Source: Coprinus comatus
Lineage: Eukaryota; Basidiomycota; Agaricomycetes; Agaricales; Agaricaceae
NCBI GenBank assembly: GCA_034638255.1
Contig: JAWPGT010000097.1
Coordinates: forward strand, 1-64,000
Direction: 5' to 3'
DNA length: 64,000 nucleotides
Shown one piece after another: positions 10,079 to 21,987 of the stretch. Numbering within the stretch: position 1 is the first letter of the stretch; every line of letters starts with the position of its first letter. The position numbers and the translations under genes are program-made. Under the pieces are notes generated by a model that was not told the DNA's origin, did not search any database, and saw only the letters and a list, made by a program, of their open reading frames with translations.

Positions 10079-13000
10079 ATGTCTTTGGAAACTATACCAC
10101 TACCATCTACACAACAAACTGTTTCAAGTTCTACTCCTACAGCTATAGGAAAATGGAAATGTATCACCCCACTAATGCCTGATGGAACACCAGCTATTGT
10201 TCTAGGCTCACTGCTTCCCTCTAAAAAGAAAAAGGGCAACAACACTGAACCTACTGTGAGCATAACTACTCTAGGCCAGAACATACCTGAAGTTTCACCT
10301 CCAAACCAAACTTCTAATCCAAGTATTCCCTATGAAGCCATTACAGATACTAGTGATAACAAGTTTCTACATGTGGATACTGAGGTGGAAGAGTCAGAAG
10401 ATGAAGCTTCAGAGATTCAGGTCATTGGTAAAAAGAGTGTTGAGGTAATTGAGTCAGCTGAGGAAGAGCTTTGTGAGTTCTTATTCTTTTCATAAGATTA
10501 GAGGCTTACAAGTATACTATATTGTATTCTGGCAGCTTGTTTACAAAGAGAATGGACATCGTCAATATATGGATTCTTCCATAAAGTTCCTGTTATTGTA
10601 GAAACAGGAGTTCCCAAATGACAGTGCCATGACTTTCTTTGTATAAAAGAACATTGTTGAGGCCATTCATGTTACATTCAACAGTTTCTTGATAAAACTG
10701 ATTGTAAATTGACTGGAAACCTTCACAAGCATGTGAAGGCTTGTTGGGGAAAAGAAGTAGTTGAGAATGTTAGTAAAGAAGATCCCAATAAAGTATGAGA
10801 TGCACTTGGCCAGCCATTAAAAAAGACAGGAACATTAGATATGATGTTGAAGTCAACAAGTGGAAAGGTTGTATATTCTCTGAGTCCATTGAAAGATGCT
10901 GCCAGGTATGTTTTTAGTACTTTAAAATATAAAAAAAAACACCACTTACATGTTTCTAGAGTTGAAATCATTGTTTGGATTACCATTAATAAATGGCCCT
11001 TTAGTATTGTAAAGGACCAGAGTTTCCTTGTACTAATGAAAACTGGCCACCTAGATTTCTTCATTCCTTCACCAGATACCATTACCTGAGATATTTGCTG
11101 AGTTTTTGTACATATGCATCACCTTATAGCAACTGAACTTCAGGTAAGGTAACATAAAACAAAATCTTGATATGTACTTACATGTTATGTACAGAACTAC
11201 CCTGGTGATCTCAGCTTTTCCACTGATGCTTGGACTGCTACAAACAACCAAGCATTTGTGGCATTTATAGTCCATTACATTGTTGAAGGGGTTGTAGTAG
11301 CTTGACTTCTTGATCTTGTTGAGGTGGCACATTCTCACAGTGGGCAGAACCTAGCAGATGTAAGGGGACCTTCCTCACCGACCCTTACACCGACACACTG
11401 ACCACTGACCCTTACACTGACACACCAACTACCAACCGATCCTCCAATGTTCCGACTTCCATCAGAACACCTCCCAACTTCATGCTTTCACGACTTGCCC
11501 CCTCATGTGACTCGTCCCCCATTGTTCCCATTGTCCATGTTACGACATCCCTCTGGACAATAGCTGGCGTCTCTGTTTGTATAGTAGTATATATTGTGTG
11601 TAGCCTGTGCAAGTGAATCCCCAACTCTTTCTCTTTGGATTCCTCACTAGGTATGTTGTATCTGTTCTGTAATATGTTTCCGATCAAATATAACTTTGGA
11701 TTCCTTGCTAGTTGTCAGGCCGTTTGTCGCCAACGTGAGTCACCCTTACAGCAGAGGTATTCGTCACAATACTAGAGGATTATGGAATCAAAGATAAAGT
11801 AAGTAAATGAATGAGTATTACATCTCATAACTTACAATAAGTACAGATTCTTGCAGTAACTTGTGACAATGCATCAAATAATAACTCAATGCTAAAAGAG
11901 ATGGAATTATCAGTTGCATCTTTTAATGGATTGCTTAGCCACTCTCAGTGCTTCGTTCACATAATAAACCTAGTTGTTAAGAGTATTCTTCAACAATTCA
12001 ATACAAGGAAAGGGCAAGCTCGAGATAATACTCATGTTGTATTAATAAGTGACAATCTTGAAGATAATGATGAGGATGATGAGGGTGTAGATATGAATGC
12101 TCTTGGAAATGGGGAAGGTAATGAGTATGAAGAGCCAGATAACATGGAGGGATGGATAGATGAGTGAGAATTGATGACTGACATTGCAAGGGCAACACTT
12201 GACAAACAAACACTCCCAATAAGGAATGTTCTGTATAAGGTAGGTGCTCACTGCTTGCACATTCACTCTTTCCACTACTTATAATATCTCTTTCCCTCCC
12301 CCCTCTCTCTACTCTACCATAACTCACTTATCTAGATTTGATGAACTGCTATTGCCATCACTTGTTCATCAACAGGTCTCCTTCTGAAGTGGCATCAAAT
12401 TGTTTTACAAGTTGGACTTAAAGATCAGGTCATGCCACACAATGTTGTAACATGATAGAACTCAACATATCTAATGCTTGTGTTTGCTATTGATTATAAG
12501 GCAGCAGTAAAATCTATAACAAGTGATGTAGATCTGGGACTTTGTGAGTTTCAACTGAAGGCTGAGGAATGGGCTTTGGCTGAACAACTGCGAAATGCTT
12601 TAAAGGTATGTTGTCTTCATTTCCACCTTTGTCTTGAACCTCACAAATAATATATAATTCAATTTCATAGATATTCTATAATGCAACATTATTCTTTTCA
12701 TACAAGACTTCAAGCACATCATCTGTTATCCCACCTATGGATAAGATTGATGGCCTCCTGACAACAAGTATTGCTAGCCAGCAATTCCCAAATGCTATTT
12801 TAAGTGCTCTACAAGTTGGAAAGACCACTCTCAACCAGTACTATACTAAAACTGATGAATCAGAGGTCTACTGAATTTTGATGGGTAAGTTTAATGTTAA
12901 ACTTGAATCATGTTATGAATATAAACTCAAGGCCTCTCTAGTTCTCCATCCATCACATAAATTACAGTATTTCTGAAAGAAGAAGTGGGAGGAGAGCTGG

Positions 13001-13949
13001 ATTCAGGAGGCAAAAAGGTTGGTAGAGTCATGATCAGCTGAGAAATATAAATCCAGTGATGTTGAAGTTGTACAGACCACAGAGTCTCAGGTACATTCTT
13101 AATCTTTTCTCTAGTCTCTTTCATAAGCTTATTAAGATATAACTTATAGCGAGATGATATCAATCCATCAGAAGATAACCCCTTTGACCATATATACTTT
13201 GATGATGATGATGCTGTCAGAATGGTAGAATGTGGTAAAGAGAATGTGAGGAGTAAAGATAGAGAGTTAAGCTCAGACACAGACACAGACACAGAAAGAA
13301 GGGAATTGATTGGATGGTTTGGCTAAGACATGAGGGACTTATATATCTACCAGAACAAAGAACAACCAAAAGGGGAGAACAATAAGGACCCTTGCCAGCA
13401 CACAAAGGGAATATGTAAGTAACATAATAAGGGAAAAGAACATTATGAAAGAGTCCAGAACATCAGGATAAGATAAGTGGAGTGATTAGGAAAGATGGAT
13501 AAGATAAGGAGATATCTGGGAAAAACCTAACAGATGCAAGTAGTGATGAGGATACTGATGAGTTAAGCCAATATCTTGGATTGGATCTGTTACATGGTCA
13601 TGTTGGCCCTATAGCTTGGTGGACTACTAACTCCAAGATATACCCACATCTTTCATGCATGGCCTTGGACTATCTTAGTATACCAGGTGAGTTGGCAGAG
13701 TTAATAAATTCTGTCTAAAATCACAAAATATTTACTATTTATACAGCTTCTTCAGTCTCTGTTGAACATATCTTTAGTGAGGCAAGATCAATTCTCCCTC
13801 ACACTCAGAATCAGTTGAGTGCGCAGTCCACACGTGCTCTTATGTGTCTTGGAGAATGGTTTAAAAAGGGAGTAATAAAACATAGTGATGTATTGAAGGT
13901 AATTACTGCTTGTGATACTTGTCCAAGTGATACATTAGAAGTAGGATAG
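10079..13949 (+). pseudogene. hAT transposase, fragmented
   Basis: A putative start MSLETIPLPST lies at 10079, with an acidic N-terminal region to 10470. A BED-finger-like stretch C-x4-C...H-x3-H (about 10620-10740, ending LHKHVKACWG) follows. The catalytic region has STDAWTATNNQAF (11212), LAVTCDNASNNNSML and HSQCFVHIINLVVKSILQQF (11850-12000), and the C-terminal dimerisation domain has GPIAWWTTNSKIYPHLSCMALDYLSIP and SVSVEHIFSEARSILP (13600-13830), with an intron near 13687-13746. Stops in several blocks and the solo LTR at 11359 mean it is not functional. The catalytic D/E residues cannot all be traced. Confidence 0.85.
11359..11750 (+). repeat. Solo LTR, gypsy-1 family, in the hAT transposase
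   Basis: 392 bp, TGTAAGGGGACC...CACCCTTACA, the opposite orientation to gypsy-1. Perfect TSD GCAGA at 11354-11358 and 11751-11755. Confidence 0.93.
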
Positions 13950-14116
13950 GATAACATTGATTAGTTAGTATCAGATTTGTCTTGTTTGAGTACACAAAAA
14001 AATGGGACTTTGTCTCTTTCGAAAATGTGTCTGGTGTGACTTGTGACCCATGACCCTGGGTTACCCTTCAGTAACCCGTACCCATACCCAAGAAACCCAT
14101 ACCCATTAGTGACGGA

Positions 14117-14723
14117 TGTTAAATACTGAAAATACTGAGAAGGGTGACCCTTGGCTTCAGCATGTGTGCTGTGCCTCTGGAATTTGTACAAGGTTGATTT
14201 ACGAATTTCTGGGAGACTTCTGGCAGAGTTTCCGGAAGACCGGAAAAGTAAGAGTGCAGACGGTTGAGACGATATGGAGAGTTAAGAGTATATCAAGTTG
14301 ATTCTGAAACTGAGGAAATACAAACATAGCAGTGAACTATTTATACGAAATGCCATAACGGATAAAAAAGGTAATAAGGAATAACGGAAATCCGAATCAG
14401 AGAAGAAATACAAACGGAGGTAGATAAAGCGGAAGATGGAAAGTAATGGCATAATATTGGAGAATTAAGAAGCATAGGAAATGCATGGAAATGTCAAACT
14501 AACTGAATAGAATTGATAACCGAAGAATAAGCAAGATAAGGAAAACCCAGAATTTCCGGAGGATGGAAAAGTCCCTTTGAATAATTAATGAACAATGGAA
14601 ATCTGGAAATTAGGAAATTCAGGAAGATTGGAAATCCGGAGATTTGCTATCTAATCGGAATTGTGATATGTGAACTTGGCAGAATTCAGGGTTAGCGGTC
14701 ATGTGACGGGACGGAATATGACA
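14117..14723 (-). repeat. Gypsy-2 3' LTR
   Basis: 607 bp, differing from the 5' LTR at 13 sites, all within CpG dinucleotides (first at 14136). TSD ACGGA precedes it. Confidence 0.95.
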
Positions 14724-14809
14724 GTGTGTTCCCTTTATGGCTGAGCCACGAGGCCGAATTAGACTTTAGACTTCAGAAGTCCAGACATTTCCGGACATGT
14801 GTTCTTCCC

Positions 14810-14817
14810 TATAAAAA
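14810..14817 (+). promoter_or_regulatory. TATA box of the antisense accessory gene
   Basis: TATAAAAA lies 50 bp upstream of the ATG at 14860 and outside the LTR, so the accessory ORF seems to have its own promoter facing into the element. Confidence 0.6.
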
Positions 14818-14859
14818 CCCTGAAAATTTCCGTTTGCATCTTAACCCACTTTCTCTACC

Positions 14860-16092
14860 ATGCCTGCCAGTAACACCAATACTCGCACCACCACTACTCC
14901 TCGTGTCATGGACTTGGCACTCACCGCGGAGGAACTCGCGGAAGTTTGTCGTGCTCAACTTGCTCGTGCCTCGAACCCGACCCTGCATTCGACTTTGTTG
15001 CAGGTCGAAACTCCAGCATCAACAATTCCGGCGGCTGGAACTTCTGCTCCCAAACATCATCGGGAGTCTGATGGAACGACGGCTGCAACAGCCAGTCCCA
15101 AGAAGAAGGGAAAGGAAAAGGAGATTGAGTTGCTGGAGATTGAGGTAGTGGGAAATCCTGGCGACCCTGACAACGATGATGGGAGTAGTGGTCCAGAGGG
15201 TGGAGATTCGGAAGATGATGAGGATGAAGACAAAGAAGATGAGGAGGAGGAGGAGGTTGACGAGAAGGTTGAGAAAAAGGTTGTAAGGAAACAGGCTCAC
15301 TGGCAGGCCAAGGAACCCGCCAACGACCCACTCAGGCCTTGGACTGTGGGCAAAATTCCAGCGGAACCTTGTCTGTTGTGCCAGGCAGATGGAGTCAGGT
15401 GCGTTCAGGGCCCTCGGATCTATAGAGTTGAAGATCCCCGGCCATGTGACTACTGTGTGGAGAAGAAAGCAAAGTGCTCTCTCAGGGAGGAAATCACCAA
15501 GCCCCAGAAAACCGGAAAAGTCGCAGCCAAGAAACCCACCAAGAAAACCAAAACCGCTGCTCCTGTCGCTGGCCCATCCAAGTTGGCCAAGAAGAAGTCC
15601 ACCGAACTTCTGGTTGGTTTGCAGAAGCTGGCCCAGAAATTGTCGAAGAAACATATGAAGTTGGTGAAGTCCACAGAACTCATTGATGATGACAAAGTTC
15701 AAATTGTTGAACCGGCGGAAATCCGGGTAAGTGAATTTCTGATGAATTTCCTGACTTACTTGACAATTTCCTAGCCCGTTGTCCCAGTCGTCGCTCCTGC
15801 CCTGCCCCCTGTCCCACACAACAAGGTTGCGGAATTGCGTGAAGAATTCCGTGGCCTCTGTCAAGAAGTTTCTGCATTGACAGAAATCGTTTGGGAATTG
15901 CGGGGTCTGGTAGCAGGTGGGTTGGTGCAGATGGAGTTGTTACAAGAGAGTATTGTCTCCTTCCAAGGAGAACTTTGCTGAACCACCGAGGGAATTTCCG
16001 ATGCTGCAAATCGTATCATGGAGTTTGGACAGTATTTGGGTACCATCATGAGCAAGGCAGATGAAGAGGAAGATGAAGAAGAAGAAGAATAA
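14860..16092 (+). CDS. Retrotransposon accessory protein, Zn(II)2Cys6-like, antisense to pol
   Basis: Starts at ATG 14860 (context CTCTACCATGCC). Exon 1 is 14860-15726; a 48-bp GTAAGT...CTAG intron (15727-15774) joins exon 2 in phase. A TGA at 15979-15981 ends a 357-residue product; the frame continues to TAA 16090-16092 (394 codons), and the TGA is probably a mutated CGA. Features: LTAEELAEV near residue 22; HHRESDG plus a Lys-rich stretch and IELLEIEVV (residues 66-97); a long Asp/Glu tract (about 100-135); cysteines 171, 174, 181, 196, 199, 206, spaced C-x2-C-x6-C-x14-C-x2-C-x6-C as in Gal4-type zinc clusters; Lys-rich segments; and a heptad-like helix in exon 2 (VAELREEFRGLCQEVSALTE). A DNA-binding dimer is plausible but inferred. 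It could instead be a captured host gene; two homologous copies in the window argue it belongs to the element. Confidence 0.75.
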
Positions 16093-16383
16093 ACAGTCGG
16101 AAAAGTTGGAAGAGGAGAAGTTTTTTACATGTACTCGTAGTTCTTTGTTTCTACATGTAAAAATTTTAGTTTGTTTTTCTTGGTCGTTGAATGGAAAAGT
16201 AAGGAAAAGTTAACAAGTAATGACCAGCAAGAAGATAACTGGATCATTAATAAGTTGAATCAGAATTTTGGAAGAGTTAGAAAAATAATCAGAAGAATGA
16301 AACAACAATGAGACAAGTCAAAAAACACGGAAGTTCGGAAATGTTAAAGAAAATCGGAAAGGTGAAAACAAATTTCCAGAACA

Positions 16384-19300
16384 TTAAAGTTTAGAAAGAG
16401 GACCTGGTTTATCAGGATAAGAATGATGAAACACTTCAACAACTTCAACCGCATGAATAAGTTCCGTAGCTGGTAACCAACTGTACTCTTCGTCTGTTCT
16501 TTCATATCCAAGCCAAGCCACCTTATACTGTAATTTGCAAGTATGTTGGCAATCTAGTTTGGAGTCGACAATCTTGGAGATTTCATATTCCAGTTCACCG
16601 TCAATTTCCATGGGAGCAGGTGGAATTTCTATATGATTCTCGAAAGGATTAGTAGTACATGGTTCCAACATTGATACATGAAATACAGGATGAACGGAAC
16701 GGAATTCTTCTGGAAGTTGAAGTGTGAATGAATGCGTACCAGGTCAGGCAATGATCTTGTAAGGCCCTAAGTACTTTTCCGAGAACTTCTTGGTTGGTCG
16801 AGTTGTCCGGAAAAATTGAGCTTTAACAAAAACATTCTCTCTGACTTTAAAGTCAGGTGCAGGAAGTCTGCGTGAGTCTGCGGAAATTTGATAATGCTTC
16901 TGAGCAGCAATTATCTCATCCTTCAACATCACATGCAGTTCGTCAAGGTTAGTAGTAAATTCCCAAGCTCGAGCAGAGACAATATCTCTCTCCGGGTAAA
17001 CAGCAATATGCGGATGATATCCTTTGTTCGCAAAGAATGGAGACATACCAGTTGTTGCACTTGGAGCATTGTTATAAGCAAATTCCGTGAGAGGTAAAAG
17101 TTCCGACCAGTCGTCCTGCTGGTAATTGCAGTAAATTCGAATGTACTGTTCCAAAGTTTGATTAGTTCGTTCAGTTTGACCATCACCTTCAGGATGATAT
17201 CCGGAAGTGAAGTGTAACTTCATATCTAGTGCTTCTCTGAGTGACCAGAAAAAGTGAGACACAAATTCTGAGCCTCTGTCGGAAGTTACATGAGACGGAA
17301 CTCCATGCTTGGAAAAGACATGAATGACGAAAAGCCGAGCTAAACCTGCGGAGGTTATTGTAACATCAGTAGGTATGAATATTGCTTGTTTAGTTAGTCG
17401 GTCAACAATGACGAGAATAGAATCATAACCAGAAGAAGTAGGTAACTTCTCGATAAAATCTAAGGAAATTGAATCCCAAGGTCTAGGAGGAATAGGAAGT
17501 TGTTTTAAAAACCTGTAAGGCTTATGCCTCTGTGGTTTTGTGCGCATGCAAGTAACACAACTTTTGCAGAATACCTTTACATCTTCCCGAATTCCCGGCC
17601 AAGTATAATCTCGACAGATAAGTTCGAGAGTCTTGTTTTGACCATAGTGTCCGGAAATTGGGTGATCGTGATTATTCTGTAAAACCCGTAATCGGAGATC
17701 GTTAGCATTAGGTACATACATACGATCATCCAGGCGCAAAAATCCAACTGAGTCTTTAGACCATCTTCCTTGGGGATTTGTTAAATGATCAGCTATAGAT
17801 GTATCGGAAGTTAAAGAAGAAAGAATATCTGAATGAAGCTTTGAAATGTCCGTAACAATTCTGGCTCGCAGAACTGGAGTGAAAAGATAAGTAGCACAAA
17901 GAGAGGAAATTAGTTGCTCTTCTGTGAAGATAGGTCGGAAATTATGTGGGTTAACATCCTTATACCGCACTCCCCCCTCTTTAGGATAGACGTCCCATCG
18001 TCTAGTTAAAGCATTGGGCTTTGTACCCAATCTTCTGGGATGGAATTGAATTACCAGGTGAAATTGCGATAAGTATTCTGACCAACGAGCTTGTCGGCGA
18101 GTAAGGACTTTTGTTGTGCAGAAGTATTCCAGATTTTTATGGTCAGTAACAACATCAATAGGAAGAGCTGACCCTTCTAAATAATGTCGCCAAATCCAGA
18201 ATGCTTCAAAAATTGCCAAAAGTTCCTTGTTGTGAGTGTCATAATTCAACTCTGCCGCGGAAAAGGTGTGAGAGTGGAAAGCTACAGGATGAATTTCCGA
18301 GTTGGAAGTTACAATAGAAAGAATCGCTGCCAAAGCATAATCTGAAGCGTCAGTTTCAATAATGATTTGTGCATCGGGAATCCAGTGGGTCAGTATGGGT
18401 GCAGTAGTAAAAGCTTTTTTCAAGGCAATAAAAGCTGCCCTTGCTTCATCACCAAAATTCCAAGCCACACTTTTCCGAGTGAGCCGGGTAAGTGGAACGA
18501 CAAGGTCAGAATACCCAAAAATAAATCTCCAATAAAAATTCGCAAATCCCAGGAAAGATTGTACATCCTTCACCTTTTTCGGTTCAGGCCAATCCTGAAT
18601 GATTTGAACTTTATCATTAGCCATAGTGAGTCCACCAGAAGAAAGAACATAACCCAAATATTCCACGGAATTTGAATGAAACTCGCATTTGTCCGCACGA
18701 GCATACAAACCATTTTTCCAAAGACGTTTGAGGACTTCCTTGACATGTTTGCGATGTTGGGTGATATTGTCGGAATAGATGAGAATATCGTCCAAGTATA
18801 CGGTAACGCAAACATCTAGCATGTCAGCAAAAACTATGTTCATAAACCGTTGAAAAGCAGCAGGAGCATTAGTCAAACCAAAAGGCATAACCATCCACTC
18901 GTAAGATCCATAACGAGTATGGAAAGCTGTTTTCCATTCATCTCCAGGAGCAATACGTACCAAGTGGTAAGCATGCCGGAGATCTATCTTGGTATAAATC
19001 CGAGCTTTGCGAGGAGAATCAAGGAGATTGGAAATTAGGGGAAGTGGGTAACGATCTTTCTTTGTGATGCAATTGAGTCCACAGAAATCCACACAAAGAC
19101 GAAGTGATCCATCCTTTTTCTTGACAAAAAGGACAGGAGTACCATGAGAAGAAGAAGAAGTACGAATAAAACCACTAGCCAAATTATCGTCGATGAATTC
19201 CCGAAGGGTCTTGAGCTCAACCTTGGATAATGAATACATTACACCAATAGGCGGAGAAGCACCTTCTTCGAGTTCAATTTTGAGATCATAAGGACGATGA

Positions 19301-20110
19301 GGTGGAAGAGTTTCGGCTTTTGCTTTGCTGAAGACGTCGGCAAAGTCGTGGTATTCGGCAGGAACATTAGAGAGGTCGATGGGATCTGGAGTAGTGAGAG
19401 ATGAAGAAGCAGCTCGAACTTCAGAACGTAAGTCCAGAGTGAACTGCTGTGAACCAGGAGTGCGAATTGCCCTGGAAAAAGCAACAGCGTTGATTATGCT
19501 GATGTGAGGTTTTGGAATTTCGGAAGGTGTGACGAGCGAAGCAGAGGCAGAAGTAATGTTTGTTAGGATTTCTGGGGAATTTTCCGGAAAAGAGGATCGC
19601 AGCGATGTCGGAAGAGCAAGATTCTCTGGAGTTTTGGTACAGAAATTGATATGGCCACTAACCCAGTCAATCAACAGATTGTAGCGGGAGAGCCAATTGA
19701 ATCCAAGAACCATAGCACAAGTAGAGTTGAGCCTCGTCACATAAAAGTCAAACAGCATAGATTCACCACTCGGAAAAGTAATTGGCATACATACAGATTC
19801 AGTAATGTACGAATTTGAAGAGCCATCGAACAACCTAAGTTCTACTGGAGAAACTGAAGAAGTGGAAAGGGAAAATTTTTGGACAAAAGAAGAATCAATG
19901 AATGAATGAGTAGAACCACTATCAACAAGAGCCAGCCAAGGAGATTTGTGAGACAGAGAAATTGAATTGGAAAAAAGTGAAACATGTAAAGAATCAGGAG
20001 AAGAAAGAGCAGAGGCATTCAGTCGGACAATAGGAATGGCACAGCTGGGCTGAGCGCAAACCCCAGGCTGTACCGGAAATTGCTGGGGTTTGCCCTCTAG
20101 TTTTCCGAAG
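16384..20110 (-). pseudogene. Gypsy-2 pol: protease, RT, RNase H, integrase, chromodomain (one stop)
   Basis: One open frame from the gag overlap (about 20110) to 16744, then after a single TGA (KIIA*PGTHSF, where CGA would give arginine) to the stop at 16384. Order: protease LALVDSGSTHSFID (about 19910), RT LRLCVDFCGLNCI and VYLDDILIYSD (18780-19100), RNase H ETDASDYALAAILS and TDHKNLEYF, integrase HH-CC (HDHPISGHYGQNK...CKSCVTC, about 17540-17680), DDE region LDFIEKLP, TSDRGSEFVS and SGYHPEGDGQTERTNQTLEQY, then a chromodomain LEYEISKIVDSKLD...YKVAWLGYERTDEEYSW (16420-16600). Apart from the one stop it looks catalytically complete. It is reached from gag by a -1 shift. Confidence 0.93.
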
Positions 20111-21352
20111 CCTCGGAATTCCGAGGAGCAGAAGTTTGAGGATTATTCCCGGCTGCAACATTTGCGGGAGTGGTAACACAACGCCCACGACTGGAGTTTG
20201 GAACACCTCCATGTCCTCGGTTTGAATTGGAGGGACCAGCAACGGCATTACCAGTGATCGACCTCCTAGGACATTCACCGACTCTATGACCAGCCGTACC
20301 ACAGAGGAGACACAAGTTGTTGTCCATTCTATGTTGACACTCTTGATCAGTCAAACGTCCATTACTTCCGAGGACATTTGCGAGAGGGTTACTGGGACGA
20401 GATGGTGCTTGTTGACGGAAATTGGTATTGTTAGGACGAGGGTTGTTATTGGGACGGGTGTTATTGCTATTGTTGGGGCGGTTCTGACGACGGGAATTCT
20501 GGGAAGAGTTGGGAGCCTGACGATTTTCCTGACGAAATTCTGGGTGATTTTCCGGACGATTGCTGGAATTGTTAGATGGTTTGGAGTTACGATTTCTTTC
20601 ATGATGGTGTTCCCAGTAATGATTGTCGAGGAGGCGAGCCTGCTGACGCATGGCATTTAATGTAGAAGGTTTCCCATTAGGAAGCATAGCCATTTGGTCC
20701 TGAATACGATTCGGAAGACCATCATAATAATAGTCCACCAAAATATCATCAGGCCAGTTAAGAACTCCGGCAACCCTGTTGAAAGCCACATTGTAAGTTG
20801 CAATCTCCGAGCTGGCTGCCATTGATAAAGTTCTGATTTCCGACTTAGCTTCCGCTACCAAATCCACATTTCCGAAATTTGATCGCAATTCCTCTTCAAA
20901 TGTATCCCAATCACTAAACCAATCTAATTCATCCCAATCCTCTGTGTGGGTCATGATAGTCTCAAACCATTGGCTTGCTGGCCCCATCAAGAATGTAAGG
21001 CAAAATCCGACTTTGTCCTTGTTAGTGGCAAACTGCTGGTTATTAGTGTCGAAATAAAGATGGATATGATGAAGAAAGCAGCAAATTCCCGAGGGTTTTC
21101 CCCGGAGAATGTAGGAGGTTCGTGAGTGTGACGAGGAACATGGGGCACATTGTTGTTATTGTTGTTGTTGAGGGCATCTGTAAGGCGATTGATAATTTCT
21201 AACAACCTATCCTGTCCCTGTGGTCCAGCTCCTCCTGCACCTGCATCATCATCATCATCATCTTCTTCACCCCCAGCATTGTTGTTGTTGTAGGGAGGAA
21301 GATTTTCCGGCATAGCGGCTGCTCTAGAATTGTTTGTTGTACAGGGTGGCAT
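20097..21352 (-). pseudogene. Gypsy-2 gag (one frameshift)
   Basis: Starts MPPCTTNNSRAAAMPENLPP only 29 nt inside the 5' LTR. Asp-rich, Asn-rich and PTFSGENPREFAAFF segments follow, then a one-base shift near 21070-21085; the capsid continues in the next frame (HHIHLYFDTNNQQFATNK, GPASQWFETIMTH, DWDTFEEELRSNFG). An RP/N-rich linker leads to the knuckle CLLCGTAGHRVGEC (C-x2-C-x4-H-x4-C). It ends SEASEN at TAG 20097. Confidence 0.9.
20100..20106 (-). promoter_or_regulatory. Putative -1 frameshift site at the gag stop of gypsy-2
   Basis: Minus-strand GGAAAAC directly before the gag TAG; pol is open in the -1 frame across this point. The relative gypsy-D has the canonical heptamer GGGAAAC in the same place, so this is a one-base variant. 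Confidence 0.5.
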
Positions 21353-21367
21353 ACAAATCCGGAATTT

Positions 21368-21378
21368 AGTTTCAGAAT
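21368..21378 (-). promoter_or_regulatory. Gypsy-2 primer-binding site (self-priming type)
   Basis: Minus-strand ATTCTGAAACT, two bases from the 5' LTR, pairs with AGTTTCAGAAT inside the LTR (21565-21575). That copy lies about 33 nt after a GTATAAATAG box (21601-21610), so it would be the very start of the mRNA, as in Tf1 self-priming. Confidence 0.65.
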
Positions 21379-21380
21379 AC

Positions 21381-21987
21381 TGTTAAATACTGAAAATACC
21401 GAGAAGGGTGACCCTTGGCTTCAGCGTGTGTGCTGTGCCTCCGGAATTTGTACAAGGTCAATTTACGAATTTCCGGGAGACTTCTGGCAGAGTTTCCGGA
21501 AGACCGGAAAAGTAAGAGTGCAGACGGTTGAGACGATACGGAGAGTTAAGAGTATATCAAGTCAATTCTGAAACTGAGGAAATACAAACATAGCAGTGAA
21601 CTATTTATACGAAATGCCATAATGGATAAAAAAGGTAATAAGGAATAACGGAAATCCGAATCAGAGAAGAAATACAAACGGAGGTAGATAAAGCGGAAGA
21701 TGGAAAGTAATGGCATAATATTGGAGAATTAAGAAGCATAGGAAATGCATGGAAATGTCAAACTAACTGAATAGAATTGATAACCGAAGAATAAGCAAGA
21801 TAAGGAAAACCCAGAATTTCCGGAGGACGGAAAAGTCCCTTTGAATAATTAATGAACAATGGAAATCTGGAAATTAGGAAATTCAGGAAGATTGGAAATC
21901 CAGAGATTTGCTATCTAATCAGAATTGTGATATGTGAACTTGGCAGAATTCAGGGTTAGCAGTCATGTGACGGGACAGAATATGACA
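21381..21987 (-). repeat. Gypsy-2 5' LTR
   Basis: 607 bp, TGTTAAATACTG...ATATGACA on the + strand, with a TATA box read on minus at 21601-21610. TSD ACGGA follows. Confidence 0.95.

Larger units (their letters stand above)
14117..21987 (-). mobile_element. Gypsy-2: Ty3/gypsy chromovirus with antisense accessory gene
   Basis: Two 607-bp LTRs without indels (14117-14723 and 21381-21987) and a perfect TSD ACGGA at 14112-14116 and 21988-21992. On the minus strand: gag 21352-20097, pol to 16384 with a C-terminal chromodomain. On the + strand, between pol and the 3' LTR: an intron-containing ORF with six cysteines (14860-16092). Only three lesions were found: a gag frameshift near 21075, and single TGA codons in pol and in the accessory ORF. 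It is among the youngest elements here. Confidence 0.95.

Noticed and set aside
15019..15864. A 281-codon minus-strand ORF opposite the accessory gene
   Set aside because: Its Leu/Phe/Ile-rich content is the mirror of the acidic and lysine tracts on the + strand, and the + frame has the start context, intron, TATA box and homologues.
14860..16092. The accessory ORF as an ordinary captured host gene
   Set aside because: Possible, but homologous ORFs hold the same position and orientation in another gypsy family, which favours a component of the element; kept as an alternative.
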